Assembly (NCBI GenBank): GCA_031278395.1
Contig: JAITKM010000007.1
Coordinates: forward strand, 1 to 64,000
DNA length: 64,000 nucleotides
Source of the DNA: Deltaproteobacteria bacterium
GTDB taxonomy: Bacteria; Bdellovibrionota_C; UBA2361; SZUA-149; JAITKM01
Direction: 5' to 3'
The first letter of the stretch is position 1. Every line of letters starts with the position of its first letter. A program made the translations under genes and the position numbers. Of this stretch, positions 18,998 through 28,445 are shown piece by piece. Below the pieces are notes generated by a model. That model was not told the origin of the DNA. It saw only the letters and a list, made by a program, of their open reading frames with translations, and searched no databases.

Positions 18998-20272
18998 ATG
19001 AAAATACTTAACGATTATGTCTTAATTATCAAAAATAAGATATTTAAACCCATCATGATAGGCGGGATGGGTGTTGATATTTCAACCGAGGAGCTTGCTC
19101 TTGGTGCAGCTAAGCTGGGCGGCATTGGTCATATTTCAGACGCAATGTGTCCATATGTTTGCGATAAACGACTTGGTACGCATTTTCAAACTAAAAAACG
19201 TCAGCAATTTGTTGAGAAAGTTAGATCTGGCTTAGTGAACTTTGCTAAGTGGGACTATAATGAAACTTATGAGGCTTCAAAACGATATGTTCATAACGTG
19301 ATGAGCAAAAAAATCGGTAATGGCGATATTTTCATTAACATTATGGAAAAACTCACCATGGGTGATTCCCTGACAACACTAAAAGCCAGAATTTGTGGCG
19401 CATTAGATGGTGGTATTGATGGTATTACTCTTTCTGCAGGATTACATAATTCATCGCTAAAATTATTTGAAGATCACCCTCGTTTTAGAGATGTTTTGCT
19501 AGGAACAATTGTTTCTTCGGTAAGAGCTTTAAAAATTTTTATACGTTCCGCAAAACGAGTAGATAGGCTCCCAGATTATATAGTCGTTGAAGGTCCGCTT
19601 GCCGGTGGACATTTAGGATTCGATTTAGATTGGAAAAATTTTGATTTAAAAACAATTCTTAAAGAAGTTTTGGATTACTTAAAAGAGGAAGGCATAAAAA
19701 TTCCAGTTATTCCAGGCGGTGGAATTTTCACAGGTAAAGACGCAGTTGATTACATGGAACTTGGAGCAAGTGCGGTGCAGGTTGCAACCAGATTTACAAT
19801 TGCTAAAGAATGTGGACTTCCAGAAGAAGCAAAACAGGCTTATTTGCAAGCGGAAGAATCTGATATTGAGGTCAACTGTTCTTCGCCAACTGGATATTTA
19901 ATGAGAATGTTAAAAAATAGTCCGTCGCTAGCATCTAATACCAAACCTAACTGTGAATCTCTTGGATACTTAATGGATGACAAGGGTTATTGCGCATATA
20001 AAGAAGCCTACGATAAAGCTCCTGTGAACCAAAAGGGTGAAAAATTTCCAATTAAAGATAAAATGTGTATTTGTACACATTTTATGAAATGCGCTTGTTA
20101 TACTTGTGGATATTATACCTATAGATTAAAGGAAACTACTATTAAACTCTTAAATGGTAAATATTATATCCCACCGATGGAAGATATTTTTAATGATTAT
20201 CTTTTTACCGCCGATGGTAGTATTACATTGCCAGTCTTAGACGATAAAAAAGTTTGTGCCGTAGCATATTAG
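18998..20272 (+). CDS. Nitronate monooxygenase-like FMN enzyme
   Basis: 424 residues of the NMO/2-nitropropane dioxygenase-like TIM-barrel family. Conserved elements are KPIMIGGMGVDIS at the start, DGGIDGITLSAG in the middle, VVEGPLAGGHLGFD and GGGIFTGKDAVDYMELGASAVQVATRF for the FMN-phosphate site. The substrate cannot be told; FabK-like enoyl reductases share the fold. An unusual feature is a C-terminal Cys cluster (CICTHFMKCACYTCGYYT, about 366-383) that could bind metal. It is a single-gene unit on the plus strand before tRNA-Asn. Confidence 0.8.
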   Translation: MKILNDYVLIIKNKIFKPIMIGGMGVDISTEELALGAAKLGGIGHISDAMCPYVCDKRLGTHFQTKKRQQFVEKVRSGLVNFAKWDYNETYEASKRYVHNVMSKKIGNGDIFINIMEKLTMGDSLTTLKARICGALDGGIDGITLSAGLHNSSLKLFEDHPRFRDVLLGTIVSSVRALKIFIRSAKRVDRLPDYIVVEGPLAGGHLGFDLDWKNFDLKTILKEVLDYLKEEGIKIPVIPGGGIFTGKDAVDYMELGASAVQVATRFTIAKECGLPEEAKQAYLQAEESDIEVNCSSPTGYLMRMLKNSPSLASNTKPNCESLGYLMDDKGYCAYKEAYDKAPVNQKGEKFPIKDKMCICTHFMKCACYTCGYYTYRLKETTIKLLNGKYYIPPMEDIFNDYLFTADGSITLPVLDDKKVCAVAY

Positions 20273-20345
20273 ATTTTTTAATTTAAAAAATCTAATCTTC
20301 ATCTTGACATCTGATTTAAAATCAGTAAAAGGGAGCGATCTATTT

Positions 20346-20421
20346 TCCCCGATAGCTCAGTCGGTAGAGCAGATGACTGTTAATCATCGGGTCGGCGGTT
20401 CAAGTCCGTCTCGGGGAGCCA
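20346..20421 (+). tRNA. tRNA-Asn (anticodon GTT)
   Basis: Cloverleaf with acceptor TCCCCGA/TCGGGGA, D-arm GCTCAGTCGGTAGAGC, anticodon loop CTGTTAA in a GATGA/TCATC stem, T-arm GGCGG-TTCAAGT-CCGTC, discriminator G and encoded CCA. Confidence 0.97.
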
Positions 20422-20582
20422 GAAAAAGAAAACCGTAAAAAAAATAATTCACTTCAACGAGGTGTCGTCTATATAGTTTTAATTTAAACATCAATACTTA
20501 TTTTGTAAAAAGTTTTATTTTTTATAAAATATAAGTATAAAAATATTCCCATAGTTTCTCCAGAACTGAGTTCCCTAATTTA

Positions 20583-21542
20583 CTAAATTCCCTCATACAA
20601 ATCTGCATCTTGAGGATTGGGTCTTGTTTTAAATCGGCGGTGTATCCAGAGCCAATGCTCAGGGTTTTCTCTAATAAACTTTTCTAATCCGCGGTGCGTC
20701 TGCTCCATAAGTATCGATACTTTTTCGTCAAGTGATAATTGTTGAAACTCAGGACAATCTTTCGGAACTAGAATGTTCATTGCCTTATACATATACCTAT
20801 CAAAACCAATTCTAACTAAAACAACTAACACAAAAGGCGCACCAGTTCGCAAAACAGCTAAAGCTAAAGACTTAGTTGTTGCTGTCTTAATCCCAAAAAA
20901 ATCAACAAATACTGCATGCTTCTTAACAATATTTTGGTCAAACAATACTGCTACCATATTGCCAGCATTTAAACTATGTTCAATCTCTCTATATGCACCT
21001 TCTCTATCAAACACTGTATGTCCAAACATTTCACGACGTGAGTTCCACCAACGATTAAAGCGTTTAAGTTTAAACCCTCTAGCCAAAATAAAAACTGGTC
21101 CAAAAAGAAAACTATAAAATTGTGCTCCTAATTCAAAATCTCCAAAATGTGCCGTTGCAATTAAGACACCTTTACCAACAGCCTTTGCCTCTGCTTGCGC
21201 CAAGTTCATAACACGCATAATTTCTTCTCGTTTATCTTTGACTAAAATTTTATCTACCTTTTGCGCAGTCAAGCGGGGATTTTTGGCAAAACTATAAATA
21301 TTAGTCGCTAGCTCTCTAAAAGAACCATGCATGATTTTTTTACGCTCTGCTAACGTCTTTTCTGGAAAAACTAACTCTAGATTTCGTAGAGCTACTCTTT
21401 TAAAGCGTGGCATAGCAATAATAATACTCAAAGTTATAAGATATGAGATAAAAAAAGAAATTCTATTGGGCAGAACTTTTATAATCCAACAAATACTTTT
21501 TACCCAAAAAAGAACAAAAATATCTACAATAGAAATAAACAT
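20583..21542 (-). CDS. LpxL/HtrB-type lysophospholipid (lipid A) acyltransferase
   Basis: 319 residues with an N-terminal membrane segment (about 21-40) and the acyltransferase blocks of the HtrB family: LIATAHFGDFELG, where HxxxxD becomes HFGDFE near residue 131, FILARGFKLKRFNRWWNSRR, and VAVLFDQNIVKKHAVFVDFFG. It ends with the family-typical ENPEHWLWIHRRFKTRP. It adds secondary acyl chains to lipid A at the inner membrane, consistent with the LPS export genes nearby. It lies 3 bp after the 21546 gene. Confidence 0.9.
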   Translation of the reverse strand: MFISIVDIFVLFWVKSICWIIKVLPNRISFFISYLITLSIIIAMPRFKRVALRNLELVFPEKTLAERKKIMHGSFRELATNIYSFAKNPRLTAQKVDKILVKDKREEIMRVMNLAQAEAKAVGKGVLIATAHFGDFELGAQFYSFLFGPVFILARGFKLKRFNRWWNSRREMFGHTVFDREGAYREIEHSLNAGNMVAVLFDQNIVKKHAVFVDFFGIKTATTKSLALAVLRTGAPFVLVVLVRIGFDRYMYKAMNILVPKDCPEFQQLSLDEKVSILMEQTHRGLEKFIRENPEHWLWIHRRFKTRPNPQDADLYEGI

Positions 21543-21545
21543 CTA

Positions 21546-21920
21546 TTATTTATTAGGCTTAATTGTTGACTCAGTAATTAAACCAAAGAATGGAGTAGCT
21601 CCGTGAGCAACATCCCTAACAAGCTCGGCAGCTTGACGGGTGTCAACTTGAACCCAATCATAACGCTGCGGATCACCTACAGACGATAAAACCACTTTTT
21701 TAACTACTAAATATGATTCTGGCGTAGCCTCAGAGCCGCTAATTAGTTGATATACTGGCATAGGATATTTTTTTAAGTTTGCAACTAACTGAGCTTTATT
21801 TGACACATCTTCAAGTGATTCTCCAATATGCCACTGATGAGTCCCCTGTCCTTGACAAGCATAAATCACATCACCACTCTCAATACGCAGTTCCAATTCT
21901 TCTAAATAATCAAAATACAT
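21546..21920 (-). CDS. Conserved-looking hypothetical protein, 124 residues
   Basis: A soluble protein without signal peptide or membrane segment. The start (MYFDYLEELELRIESGDVIYACQGQGTH) and the end (GATPFFGLITESTIKPNK) do not match a family I recognise. It sits in a tight run IHF-like, this gene, lpxL-like, with only 3 bp to the acyltransferase, so it is co-transcribed with lipid A synthesis. Function unknown. Confidence 0.65.
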   Translation of the reverse strand: MYFDYLEELELRIESGDVIYACQGQGTHQWHIGESLEDVSNKAQLVANLKKYPMPVYQLISGSEATPESYLVVKKVVLSSVGDPQRYDWVQVDTRQAAELVRDVAHGATPFFGLITESTIKPNK

Positions 21921-21941
21921 GACGTCGCAAACTTAAAATTT

Positions 21942-22232
21942 CTATTTTTCATCATCTGAAAGATTCAATCTTTCCTTCAATTCCTTACCAACTTTAAAAG
22001 TTGGTAACTTTTTAGCTCCAACTTCAATCTTTTCTCCAGTTTTCGGATTTCTACCAAAATAGCTTTCATATGTTTTAACGACAAAACTACCAAAGCCTCT
22101 GATTTCAATTCTTTTTCCATTAATTAAAGATGATTTCATTCTATCTATAATTAACGAAACTACATCTTCAGCTGGAATAATTCCTATTCCTGATCTTTCT
22201 GAAAGTTTTTCAATTAATTCTGATTTGTTCAT
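21942..22232 (-). CDS. IHF/HU-family DNA-bending protein
   Basis: 96 residues with the full HU/IHF pattern: MNKSELIEKLSERSGI, an IEIRGFGSFVVKTYESYFGRNPKTGEKIEV beta-arm with the intercalating Pro of RNPKTGE, and KLPTFKVGKELKERL. The arm and spacing are more IHF-beta-like than HU-like, but the two cannot be separated with certainty by eye. A lone gene first in the run leading to lpxL. Confidence 0.93.
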   Translation of the reverse strand: MNKSELIEKLSERSGIGIIPAEDVVSLIIDRMKSSLINGKRIEIRGFGSFVVKTYESYFGRNPKTGEKIEVGAKKLPTFKVGKELKERLNLSDDEK

Positions 22233-22282
22233 AACTAATAACCTTTTTATGAATTTATAGATAACAAATAGTATAAATAGTA

Positions 22283-22359
22283 TGGTACCCCTGATAGGAA
22301 TCGAACCTACGACCCCAAGTTTAGGAAACTTGTGCTCTATCCAACTGAGCTACAGGAGC
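22283..22359 (-). tRNA. tRNA-Arg (anticodon CCT)
   Basis: Minus-strand cloverleaf: acceptor GCTCCTG with CAGGGGT (one G-U at the end), D-arm GCTCAGTTGGATAGAGC, anticodon arm CAAGT-TTCCTAA-ACTTG, T-arm GTAGG-TTCGATT-CCTAT, discriminator A and encoded CCA. Confidence 0.95.
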
Positions 22360-22840
22360 AAAGTAGTTTTCCTAAAAAAATTATTGGGAAACCAAAATCT
22401 TATTTAATAAAATATATTTAACTCTTTATAAATCTTAATATATTTTTGTTTATAGTTAGATTCATAAATAGTTGAAAACTATTCAAAAAATTTTAGACCT
22501 CAACAATTTTTGCAGCTTTTAGCAAAAAACAATTGGTAAATCAATAAAATATGAATAAAATTAAATAATTATAATTCTGGATTTCTATTCTAATTTTGGT
22601 TTTCTATTTTATGGTTACTTTCAAATATCGATTTATTTTAAAATATCTAATAAATTAAATAAATTATATCTATATAAATTATTAAAAAAATAAGGAATAA
22701 AGTAACCCTATACCAAAAAATCGCTAAAAAATCGCCAGAGCAAAGTATTTTTTGAATCAAAATCTTAAATCTACAGATCTGACTAAAAGTCATTTTAGAC
22801 ATAATTTTTTCTATTAATACATTAATTTTGAGTTTAAATT
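22360..22840. other. AT-rich spacer with one dispersed repeat
   Basis: No gene seen. It is very AT-rich. One copy of the repeat family, AAAGTAACCCTATACCAA, lies at 22699-22716. The rest is probably the promoter region of the 22841 gene. Confidence 0.55.
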
Positions 22841-24607
22841 ATGAAGAAAGAATTAAATAAAATTTTATTACTAACTATATTTTTAAGTATTCCGGCATTA
22901 AGTCTATCTGCAAATACCTCTAGTATTCCAACAGTTTTTCTTTCTGAAAATCAAAATCAACAAACTACTTCTTCTAGTCAATCCTCTTTCCAAGTCGCTT
23001 GTTATTATAAAACCTCTGGAGCACAAAAAGGTTATGGAAGTTTCTTTTACGACAATAAGACAGTAGAGATCACAGGTAATATTCCTCAGTGTTTGGCTGA
23101 TGCTGTCGTGAAAGCCTACCACTACTGTTACAATGATAAAAATATTACCCTAGCTCAAGGCATTAAAGATGTTGCTAAAATCACCGACGATCCAAGTCTA
23201 GCTAATATTCTTTCTCAAATGAATGCTAAACTAGAAAATTTAAATAATGAGTCTATTCCACCCTACTACTTAAATGGATTATCCTTCAGCCAAAACATTT
23301 CTGAAAAAAATAACCAAAACGCAACTTGTGGCAATACGCCCAATCACTTTTACTGTCAAAATCTAAAAAATACAATTACCCAATCCGCTTGCAACGAAAT
23401 GGCAAACCTAAAAGGCTTATTGTGCGATAAGATAGAAGGCGATCAAGTCTATATGCATCAACATGGAGTTACTGACGTTGCATTTACCTACCATGGTAGC
23501 GGTGATGAATGTATTAACAATGCATTTGAACACTACGCTTTTGGAGAAATCAAAGGCTGGACTTGGACTAGAAATGTTGATGCTAATTGTAAGGTCATCA
23601 CCGATCTAACTGGCTTAAAACAATGCGGTAACGTCAGCACTTATTGGGCTATCACTCCAATTAGTTTAATTTGGAACGACAAAATTCCAATCCAGCCTGC
23701 AGTTACTCAATTCCCATTAGATTCAAAGAAACCCGGTCAGTGGTATATCTGGAAAGCCAGCGAAAATACACCTCTCATAGTTTGGGATAAGAAATACAAA
23801 AAAGAAATTATTTCTGTTGAACAATTGTTTGGACAAAAAACATTTGGCAAAACTTGGAAAGATGGTTTTGAGGCCTTAGCTAGTTTAGATAAAAATCAAG
23901 ATCGCATTGTTAATGGCAATGAATTAAATGAACTTGCGCTCTGGTTTGATAAAAACCAAAACGGTATTTCTGAAAAAGGAGAAATAAAAACTTTAAAAGA
24001 AGCTGGTGTTACTGCACTATATTATACTAAGGACGGGGATGATCCTCAGACTGGCGATATTATCGTTAGTAAAGGTTATACAAAAACCGACGGAACAACT
24101 GGAGCTGCAATCGATTGGATGGCTAAAACTGGCTATGTAACTAAAGAAGAAGCCATTAAAGCCGCAAACCAAGAAATTGAAAAAGCTGGACAAGCTGCTT
24201 TAAAATCTAGCTTTGGTGGAGTTTGGGTTTGGTCAGTTGACAAAGAGTTTATTACTAGTGAATTGACTATGCCTATTGGAACAATGACTTTGGCGGAAAA
24301 AGATGGCAAAGTCAAAGGCGTCTTAGCTAGCGAAGTCCCAATTGAACACCCTAGTAATGTTACTAGCATACAGTTTTTTGCTCGACTTGAAGGTGAAAAA
24401 ACTGTTTCAAATGGAATTAATAGAGTTAAATTTATAGTTATGAACGAAGAGGATTTAACTACTGAAATGACAGCTGAACTATCTGCCGATGGTGATTTGA
24501 TGTTTGGCGTTAGTCGAACAGAGCTTTATTTGGATAGCAACAAAAAAACAGACAAGCAAACTGCTCACTATACCTGGAAAGCTAAAAGAGCTAAGCTCCC
24601 AATATAA
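22841..24607 (+). CDS. Secreted Cys-rich protein with an EF-hand pair
   Basis: 588 residues with a clear signal peptide (MKKELNKILLLTIFLSIPALSLSANT). The first half has many cysteines (e.g. CGNTPNHFYC, CNEMANLKGLLC), which suggests disulfides. Two calcium-loop-like segments follow at about 350-375 (DKNQDRIVNGNELNEL and DKNQNGISEKGEI), the EF-hand/dockerin style found in secreted bacterial proteins. The C-terminal third is beta-rich. I recognise no enzymatic motif. It stands alone on the plus strand after a 480-bp spacer; nnr follows 22 bp after its stop. Confidence 0.8.
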   Translation: MKKELNKILLLTIFLSIPALSLSANTSSIPTVFLSENQNQQTTSSSQSSFQVACYYKTSGAQKGYGSFFYDNKTVEITGNIPQCLADAVVKAYHYCYNDKNITLAQGIKDVAKITDDPSLANILSQMNAKLENLNNESIPPYYLNGLSFSQNISEKNNQNATCGNTPNHFYCQNLKNTITQSACNEMANLKGLLCDKIEGDQVYMHQHGVTDVAFTYHGSGDECINNAFEHYAFGEIKGWTWTRNVDANCKVITDLTGLKQCGNVSTYWAITPISLIWNDKIPIQPAVTQFPLDSKKPGQWYIWKASENTPLIVWDKKYKKEIISVEQLFGQKTFGKTWKDGFEALASLDKNQDRIVNGNELNELALWFDKNQNGISEKGEIKTLKEAGVTALYYTKDGDDPQTGDIIVSKGYTKTDGTTGAAIDWMAKTGYVTKEEAIKAANQEIEKAGQAALKSSFGGVWVWSVDKEFITSELTMPIGTMTLAEKDGKVKGVLASEVPIEHPSNVTSIQFFARLEGEKTVSNGINRVKFIVMNEEDLTTEMTAELSADGDLMFGVSRTELYLDSNKKTDKQTAHYTWKAKRAKLPI

Positions 24608-24629
24608 ATTATCGTAACCCATTAACGAG

Positions 24630-26339
24630 ATGCGCATCCTAACAGCAAAAGAAATACAAGAGCTTGAAAAAAGAACTTTTCTCACCTTAGGATTGCCGTC
24701 TCTTTTAATTATGGAAAATGCTGGGCGGGCGGTAGTCGATGTAATTTTGAATCATTTCAAACCAGATCTTCACAAAGAAATTTTAATTCTTTGTGGTAGC
24801 GGCAATAACGGTGGTGATGGTTTTGTGGTTGCCCGCACCTTAAAAAACCTAGGTTTTTCTGTTTTTGTCTTTTGTACCAGACGTATTGAACACATTTCGA
24901 GTGATGCCAGATTTCAAGCCCAAGCCTTTAAAAATCTTGGCGGTTCGATTTGTGAAATTCCTGCTTGCCCAGATTGGGACAACCAATTTTCAACCAAAAT
25001 TCTAAACTGCGGCTTAATAGTTGATGCCTTGTTAGGCACTGGATTTAACGGGCAGATTACGATTAGCGATCTCTCTCTAATGATTGATTTAATTAACATT
25101 GCCGATTGCCCTATCATCTCCATTGATTTGCCTAGTGGTCTAAACGCTACAACTGGAACAGCCGGAGCTGTAGCTGTTTATGCTACGGTTACTGTAGCCT
25201 TTCAATATCCTAAGTTAGGGCTTTTTATTGCTGATGGCATTTCCCACTCTGGAACTATTTATGTTTGTGATATTGGTTTAATTACTCAACCTGCAATCAA
25301 TAACGAAATTCAAAGAGAATTATTAACTCAAGATTTTATTGTCAAAGAATTGCAAGAGTGGCACAAAAAAAACTTAGCTATCCAAAGTGCTAAATTGTCT
25401 ACGCTGAATAGTCAAGAACGCTTGCAAAAAATCATTCAAATACATGACCTCCATAAAACAGATCAGATTAGCGTAGAACAATTTACTGATGCAGGTATGG
25501 TTGTGCTGCTTGGCGGACATTTAGATAGAATTTCTTCTATTTATGCTACGGCAAAAATTGCACAGCAGTGTGGTTTAAGAAAGGCTAGCTTAGTTTTGCC
25601 TTATTCTGTAGCGAAGAAATTTATTCCAGAATCTTTGACACTACAATGTGTTGGTTTAGCTGATGACGGAGAAGGATATCTCGCCAGAGTTGCCGAAAAC
25701 GAAATTTTAACTTTACTTGAAAAAGCTGATGTGCTTATGCTCGGCGCTGGGTTGAAGGAAAACGCAGCCATGAAGGAATTAATAAAAATCGTTTTTACAT
25801 CTGCTAATAAATTAAAGTTACCTGTTGTGATTGACAGCGATGTATTATCTTTTATTGCCAAAGATTCAGCGCTGCGACTATTAGTGCCAGAAACAGCTAT
25901 TTTAACCCCGACGAAATCAGTGATTGCAAAACTATTAGATGTGCAGATTGAAAATGTAAAAATTTCAAAGATTGAATGTGCTGGGATTTTAAGCCGAGTT
26001 CTAAATTCAATTGTCATTTTAAAGAATGAAAGAAGTGTAATTGCAGATCCCCAATCCTTTATGGGGCTTAGCTCAATCAATATTGATTTACAGGATTTGC
26101 CTGAATTAGATGATGTGTTAAACGGTATGCTAGTTACTTTGTTAGCCCAAGGTATGAATCCAACTTCTTGCGCTTGTATTAGTGTGTTTGTCCAAGGCTT
26201 GGTTAGTGAGTTAATGCAGAGCCAACTGGCGCTTGGGCGTAGTGATAATTGGATTAATGTAGCAAAACTCACAGCACAATGTTTTAATGATTTACTGCTA
26301 ACTCGCAATAATGAGTTAGCCTTGGCAAAATGTATTTAA
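24630..26339 (+). CDS. nnr: Bifunctional NAD(P)H-hydrate repair enzyme Nnr, dehydratase half divergent
   Basis: 569 residues. The N-terminal YjeF epimerase domain is typical: SLLIMENAGRAVVDVI, LILCGSGNNGGDGFVVARTL, DALLGTGFNG and IISIDLPSGLNATTG. The C-terminal half aligns with the ADP-dependent dehydratase, but its motifs are changed: ILTPTKSVI where ILTPHPGE is usual, VILKNERSVIADP where LKG is usual, and ELDDVLNG where GSGDVLTG is usual. The Asp of the last motif is kept. The protein repairs hydrated nicotinamide cofactors. The neighbour tsaE is a common partner. Dehydratase activity is doubtful. Confidence 0.9.
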   Translation: MRILTAKEIQELEKRTFLTLGLPSLLIMENAGRAVVDVILNHFKPDLHKEILILCGSGNNGGDGFVVARTLKNLGFSVFVFCTRRIEHISSDARFQAQAFKNLGGSICEIPACPDWDNQFSTKILNCGLIVDALLGTGFNGQITISDLSLMIDLINIADCPIISIDLPSGLNATTGTAGAVAVYATVTVAFQYPKLGLFIADGISHSGTIYVCDIGLITQPAINNEIQRELLTQDFIVKELQEWHKKNLAIQSAKLSTLNSQERLQKIIQIHDLHKTDQISVEQFTDAGMVVLLGGHLDRISSIYATAKIAQQCGLRKASLVLPYSVAKKFIPESLTLQCVGLADDGEGYLARVAENEILTLLEKADVLMLGAGLKENAAMKELIKIVFTSANKLKLPVVIDSDVLSFIAKDSALRLLVPETAILTPTKSVIAKLLDVQIENVKISKIECAGILSRVLNSIVILKNERSVIADPQSFMGLSSINIDLQDLPELDDVLNGMLVTLLAQGMNPTSCACISVFVQGLVSELMQSQLALGRSDNWINVAKLTAQCFNDLLLTRNNELALAKCI

Positions 26340-26401
26340 GATATTACTCTGTTAAAGACTAAGCAGGTTATAAAATCTTTTATGCTGGTTAAATTACGAA
26401 T

Positions 26402-26902
26402 ATGAAAAATAGCGTCACAATTTGTAATTCTATTGATGAAACACACCTGTTAGCAGAACAAATTATGCGCCAGCTCAAGGGTGGAGAAATTATTGGGTTA
26501 ACTGGTGAGCTGGGAGCTGGGAAAACAGAGTTTGTCAGAGGTTTAGCCAAAACTATTGGGGCAATGGAAGATGTTTCAAGTCCATCATTTATTCTGCAAA
26601 ATATTTATCGTAGTTCTTCCCAGAATAAGATTGATACAATTTATCATTGGGATTTATATCGTGTTGCAGCCAGTGTTGATTTAGCTGAAATTCTGGAAGG
26701 CAAAAAAAAAACTAATTCTCTAACTCTAATTGAATGGTTTGAAAAATCCCCTTTTTTAAACAAAAGCCTAGATTTAATTATCGAAATAAAAATACTTGAG
26801 CCTACTAAAACAGTAGTGCCTAATCCTACTACTGTTTTGTGGCACGATGCCTGTATCCGCCAATTTACAATTCGTCAAGAACATAGAGTGTGTCGGTGTT
26901 AA
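26402..26902 (+). CDS. tsaE: tRNA threonylcarbamoyladenosine biosynthesis ATPase TsaE
   Basis: 166 residues with Walker A GELGAGKT at 35-42, the VSSPSFILQNIY element and the IYHWDLYRV block (usually HxDxYRL), all typical of TsaE (YjeE). It works with TsaB and TsaD in t6A37 tRNA modification. It follows nnr, an order seen in many bacteria. The C-terminal 30 residues are not conserved. A bidirectional terminator follows at 27011-27042. Confidence 0.93.
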   Translation: MKNSVTICNSIDETHLLAEQIMRQLKGGEIIGLTGELGAGKTEFVRGLAKTIGAMEDVSSPSFILQNIYRSSSQNKIDTIYHWDLYRVAASVDLAEILEGKKKTNSLTLIEWFEKSPFLNKSLDLIIEIKILEPTKTVVPNPTTVLWHDACIRQFTIRQEHRVCRC

Positions 26903-27010
26903 AAGCTGTTAAATGGGATATTTGTTAGATTTATATAAATATATAAACCTCTTGACGATTCATTTCGTCTTACATTGACGAGTTGGAAGAATTGGTAAAA
27001 GAAATAATAT

Positions 27011-27042
27011 AAAGTGGCGCGCAAAGCAGAGTGCGCCACTTT
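27011..27042. terminator. Bidirectional terminator between converging genes
   Basis: AAAGTGGCGC pairs with GCGCCACTTT, a 10-bp stem with A-run before and T-run after. It sits between the ends of tsaE (rightward) and the porin gene (leftward). Confidence 0.85.
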
Positions 27043-27052
27043 TACATTTAAA

Positions 27053-28240
27053 CTACAGATTAGCGCTAATACCTGCTAAGAACTTAAGCTGATCTTGGTC
27101 CTTAGTTTTGCCATCAAGTGTGTAGTAAGAAACAGAAGTTTGTAATTTTAAATTGTGTCCCAAAATATATTTATTTAGAACAGCCGAATATTCAAAACTA
27201 TCACTGCTAGAATTTCTAACAAAATGTTTATCAAGGCTAACACCAGAAAAACGTAAAGCAACTTCGATATCTTTTGGAACTACAAAGTAACCTGCTTGAA
27301 TATAATAACCGTAGTTATTAGAGTTTTTGCCTAATTCAGGATCTACAATAGTGGTAAATACTTCAGATTGAAGTGATAATCCTTTTGTTCTTAAACCAAA
27401 ATCTAAACCTATGTTATAGACATCTTCTTCAATTTCAATGTTACCTAAATACATTTGATTATATAAACCACTTAGTCCAGTAGTCCAAGCAACACCTTTG
27501 GTGTAACCAAGGTCACCTTCTGCAGTTCTATCAAAACCATTAGCTGCATAATTTATACTAGCTACACCAGCAACATATGTATCTCGATCAGCAGCTTTAC
27601 TCTTGCTATTAAAACCTCCCAAAGTCGCAGTTAAAACCGAATTATCAACATTCACCTTGTAATATCCTGTTGTTCCAACATCAATTGATGGAATGTATTT
27701 ATATAATTCGCCAAGCACTTGGTATGCCAAAGGACGAGTGAAAAACTCTAACTTTGTTGTAGCTGCTGGTTGCGAATAGCCAAATTGTAACTTTTGACGA
27801 CCAAACCTAACTTTAAACTGCTCATCGATATTATACTGAACCCAAGCTTCAACTAAACTAGGGTCTTCATCAGGAAACGATGCAGAAGATGAACGAGCGC
27901 TAAATTGGTCTCTTATATCGTTATCGCCAAAAGCTGTAATATTGCTGCCAGCGAATTTATACTGCGTATAGTAGCTAAACTTTTTGTTTGCTACATCACC
28001 TTGTAAAGTAATACGCTCACGAAAAGGATCAAATGAATTTTTCTCTGCGCCACCACGATTGATTGAAGTATACGAATATGCGACATTAACTTCTGTGTTA
28101 ATCTTTAAATTGAAACCAGCTTCTGGAATTTCAATTTTTGTTCCTTTGTCATATGTAATTCTAGCGCCATCAGCAGCACTAGAATTTTGTATAAAAAATC
28201 CTGATAATAATAGGACACTTAATATTTTTATTGATCTCAT
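27053..28240 (-). CDS. Outer-membrane porin-like beta-barrel protein
   Basis: 395 residues: signal peptide (MRSIKILSVLLLSGFFIQNSSAA) then alternating hydrophobic/polar strands rich in aromatic residues, ending ...LKFLAGISANL, as in 16-18-stranded porins. The block VEAWVQYNIDEQFKVRFGRQKLQFGYSQP is typical of porin families of the phosphate-selective O/P or carbohydrate-porin type. It would form a channel in the outer membrane. It is a single gene with its own terminator at 27011-27042. The substrate cannot be deduced. Confidence 0.82.
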   Translation of the reverse strand: MRSIKILSVLLLSGFFIQNSSAADGARITYDKGTKIEIPEAGFNLKINTEVNVAYSYTSINRGGAEKNSFDPFRERITLQGDVANKKFSYYTQYKFAGSNITAFGDNDIRDQFSARSSSASFPDEDPSLVEAWVQYNIDEQFKVRFGRQKLQFGYSQPAATTKLEFFTRPLAYQVLGELYKYIPSIDVGTTGYYKVNVDNSVLTATLGGFNSKSKAADRDTYVAGVASINYAANGFDRTAEGDLGYTKGVAWTTGLSGLYNQMYLGNIEIEEDVYNIGLDFGLRTKGLSLQSEVFTTIVDPELGKNSNNYGYYIQAGYFVVPKDIEVALRFSGVSLDKHFVRNSSSDSFEYSAVLNKYILGHNLKLQTSVSYYTLDGKTKDQDQLKFLAGISANL

Positions 28241-28445
28241 TAGTTTTCTCTTTAAAAAGCAAGTTAATAAATTGTGTTTTAGATAAACAATTATTCACTA
28301 CACAAACTACACAGCAGCGTAACATGAAACATATAAATAACTTTTGAACAATATAAAAATTTTTAATTTTAATAAAAAAAAACACTAGACAAAAAATGGC
28401 GACTGAACAGTCTATTAAAATTTAAGAAAAAACATACCAGCAGTA

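Noticed and set aside
25601-26308. 235-codon minus-strand frame
   Set aside because: Antisense shadow of nnr with no motif of its own.
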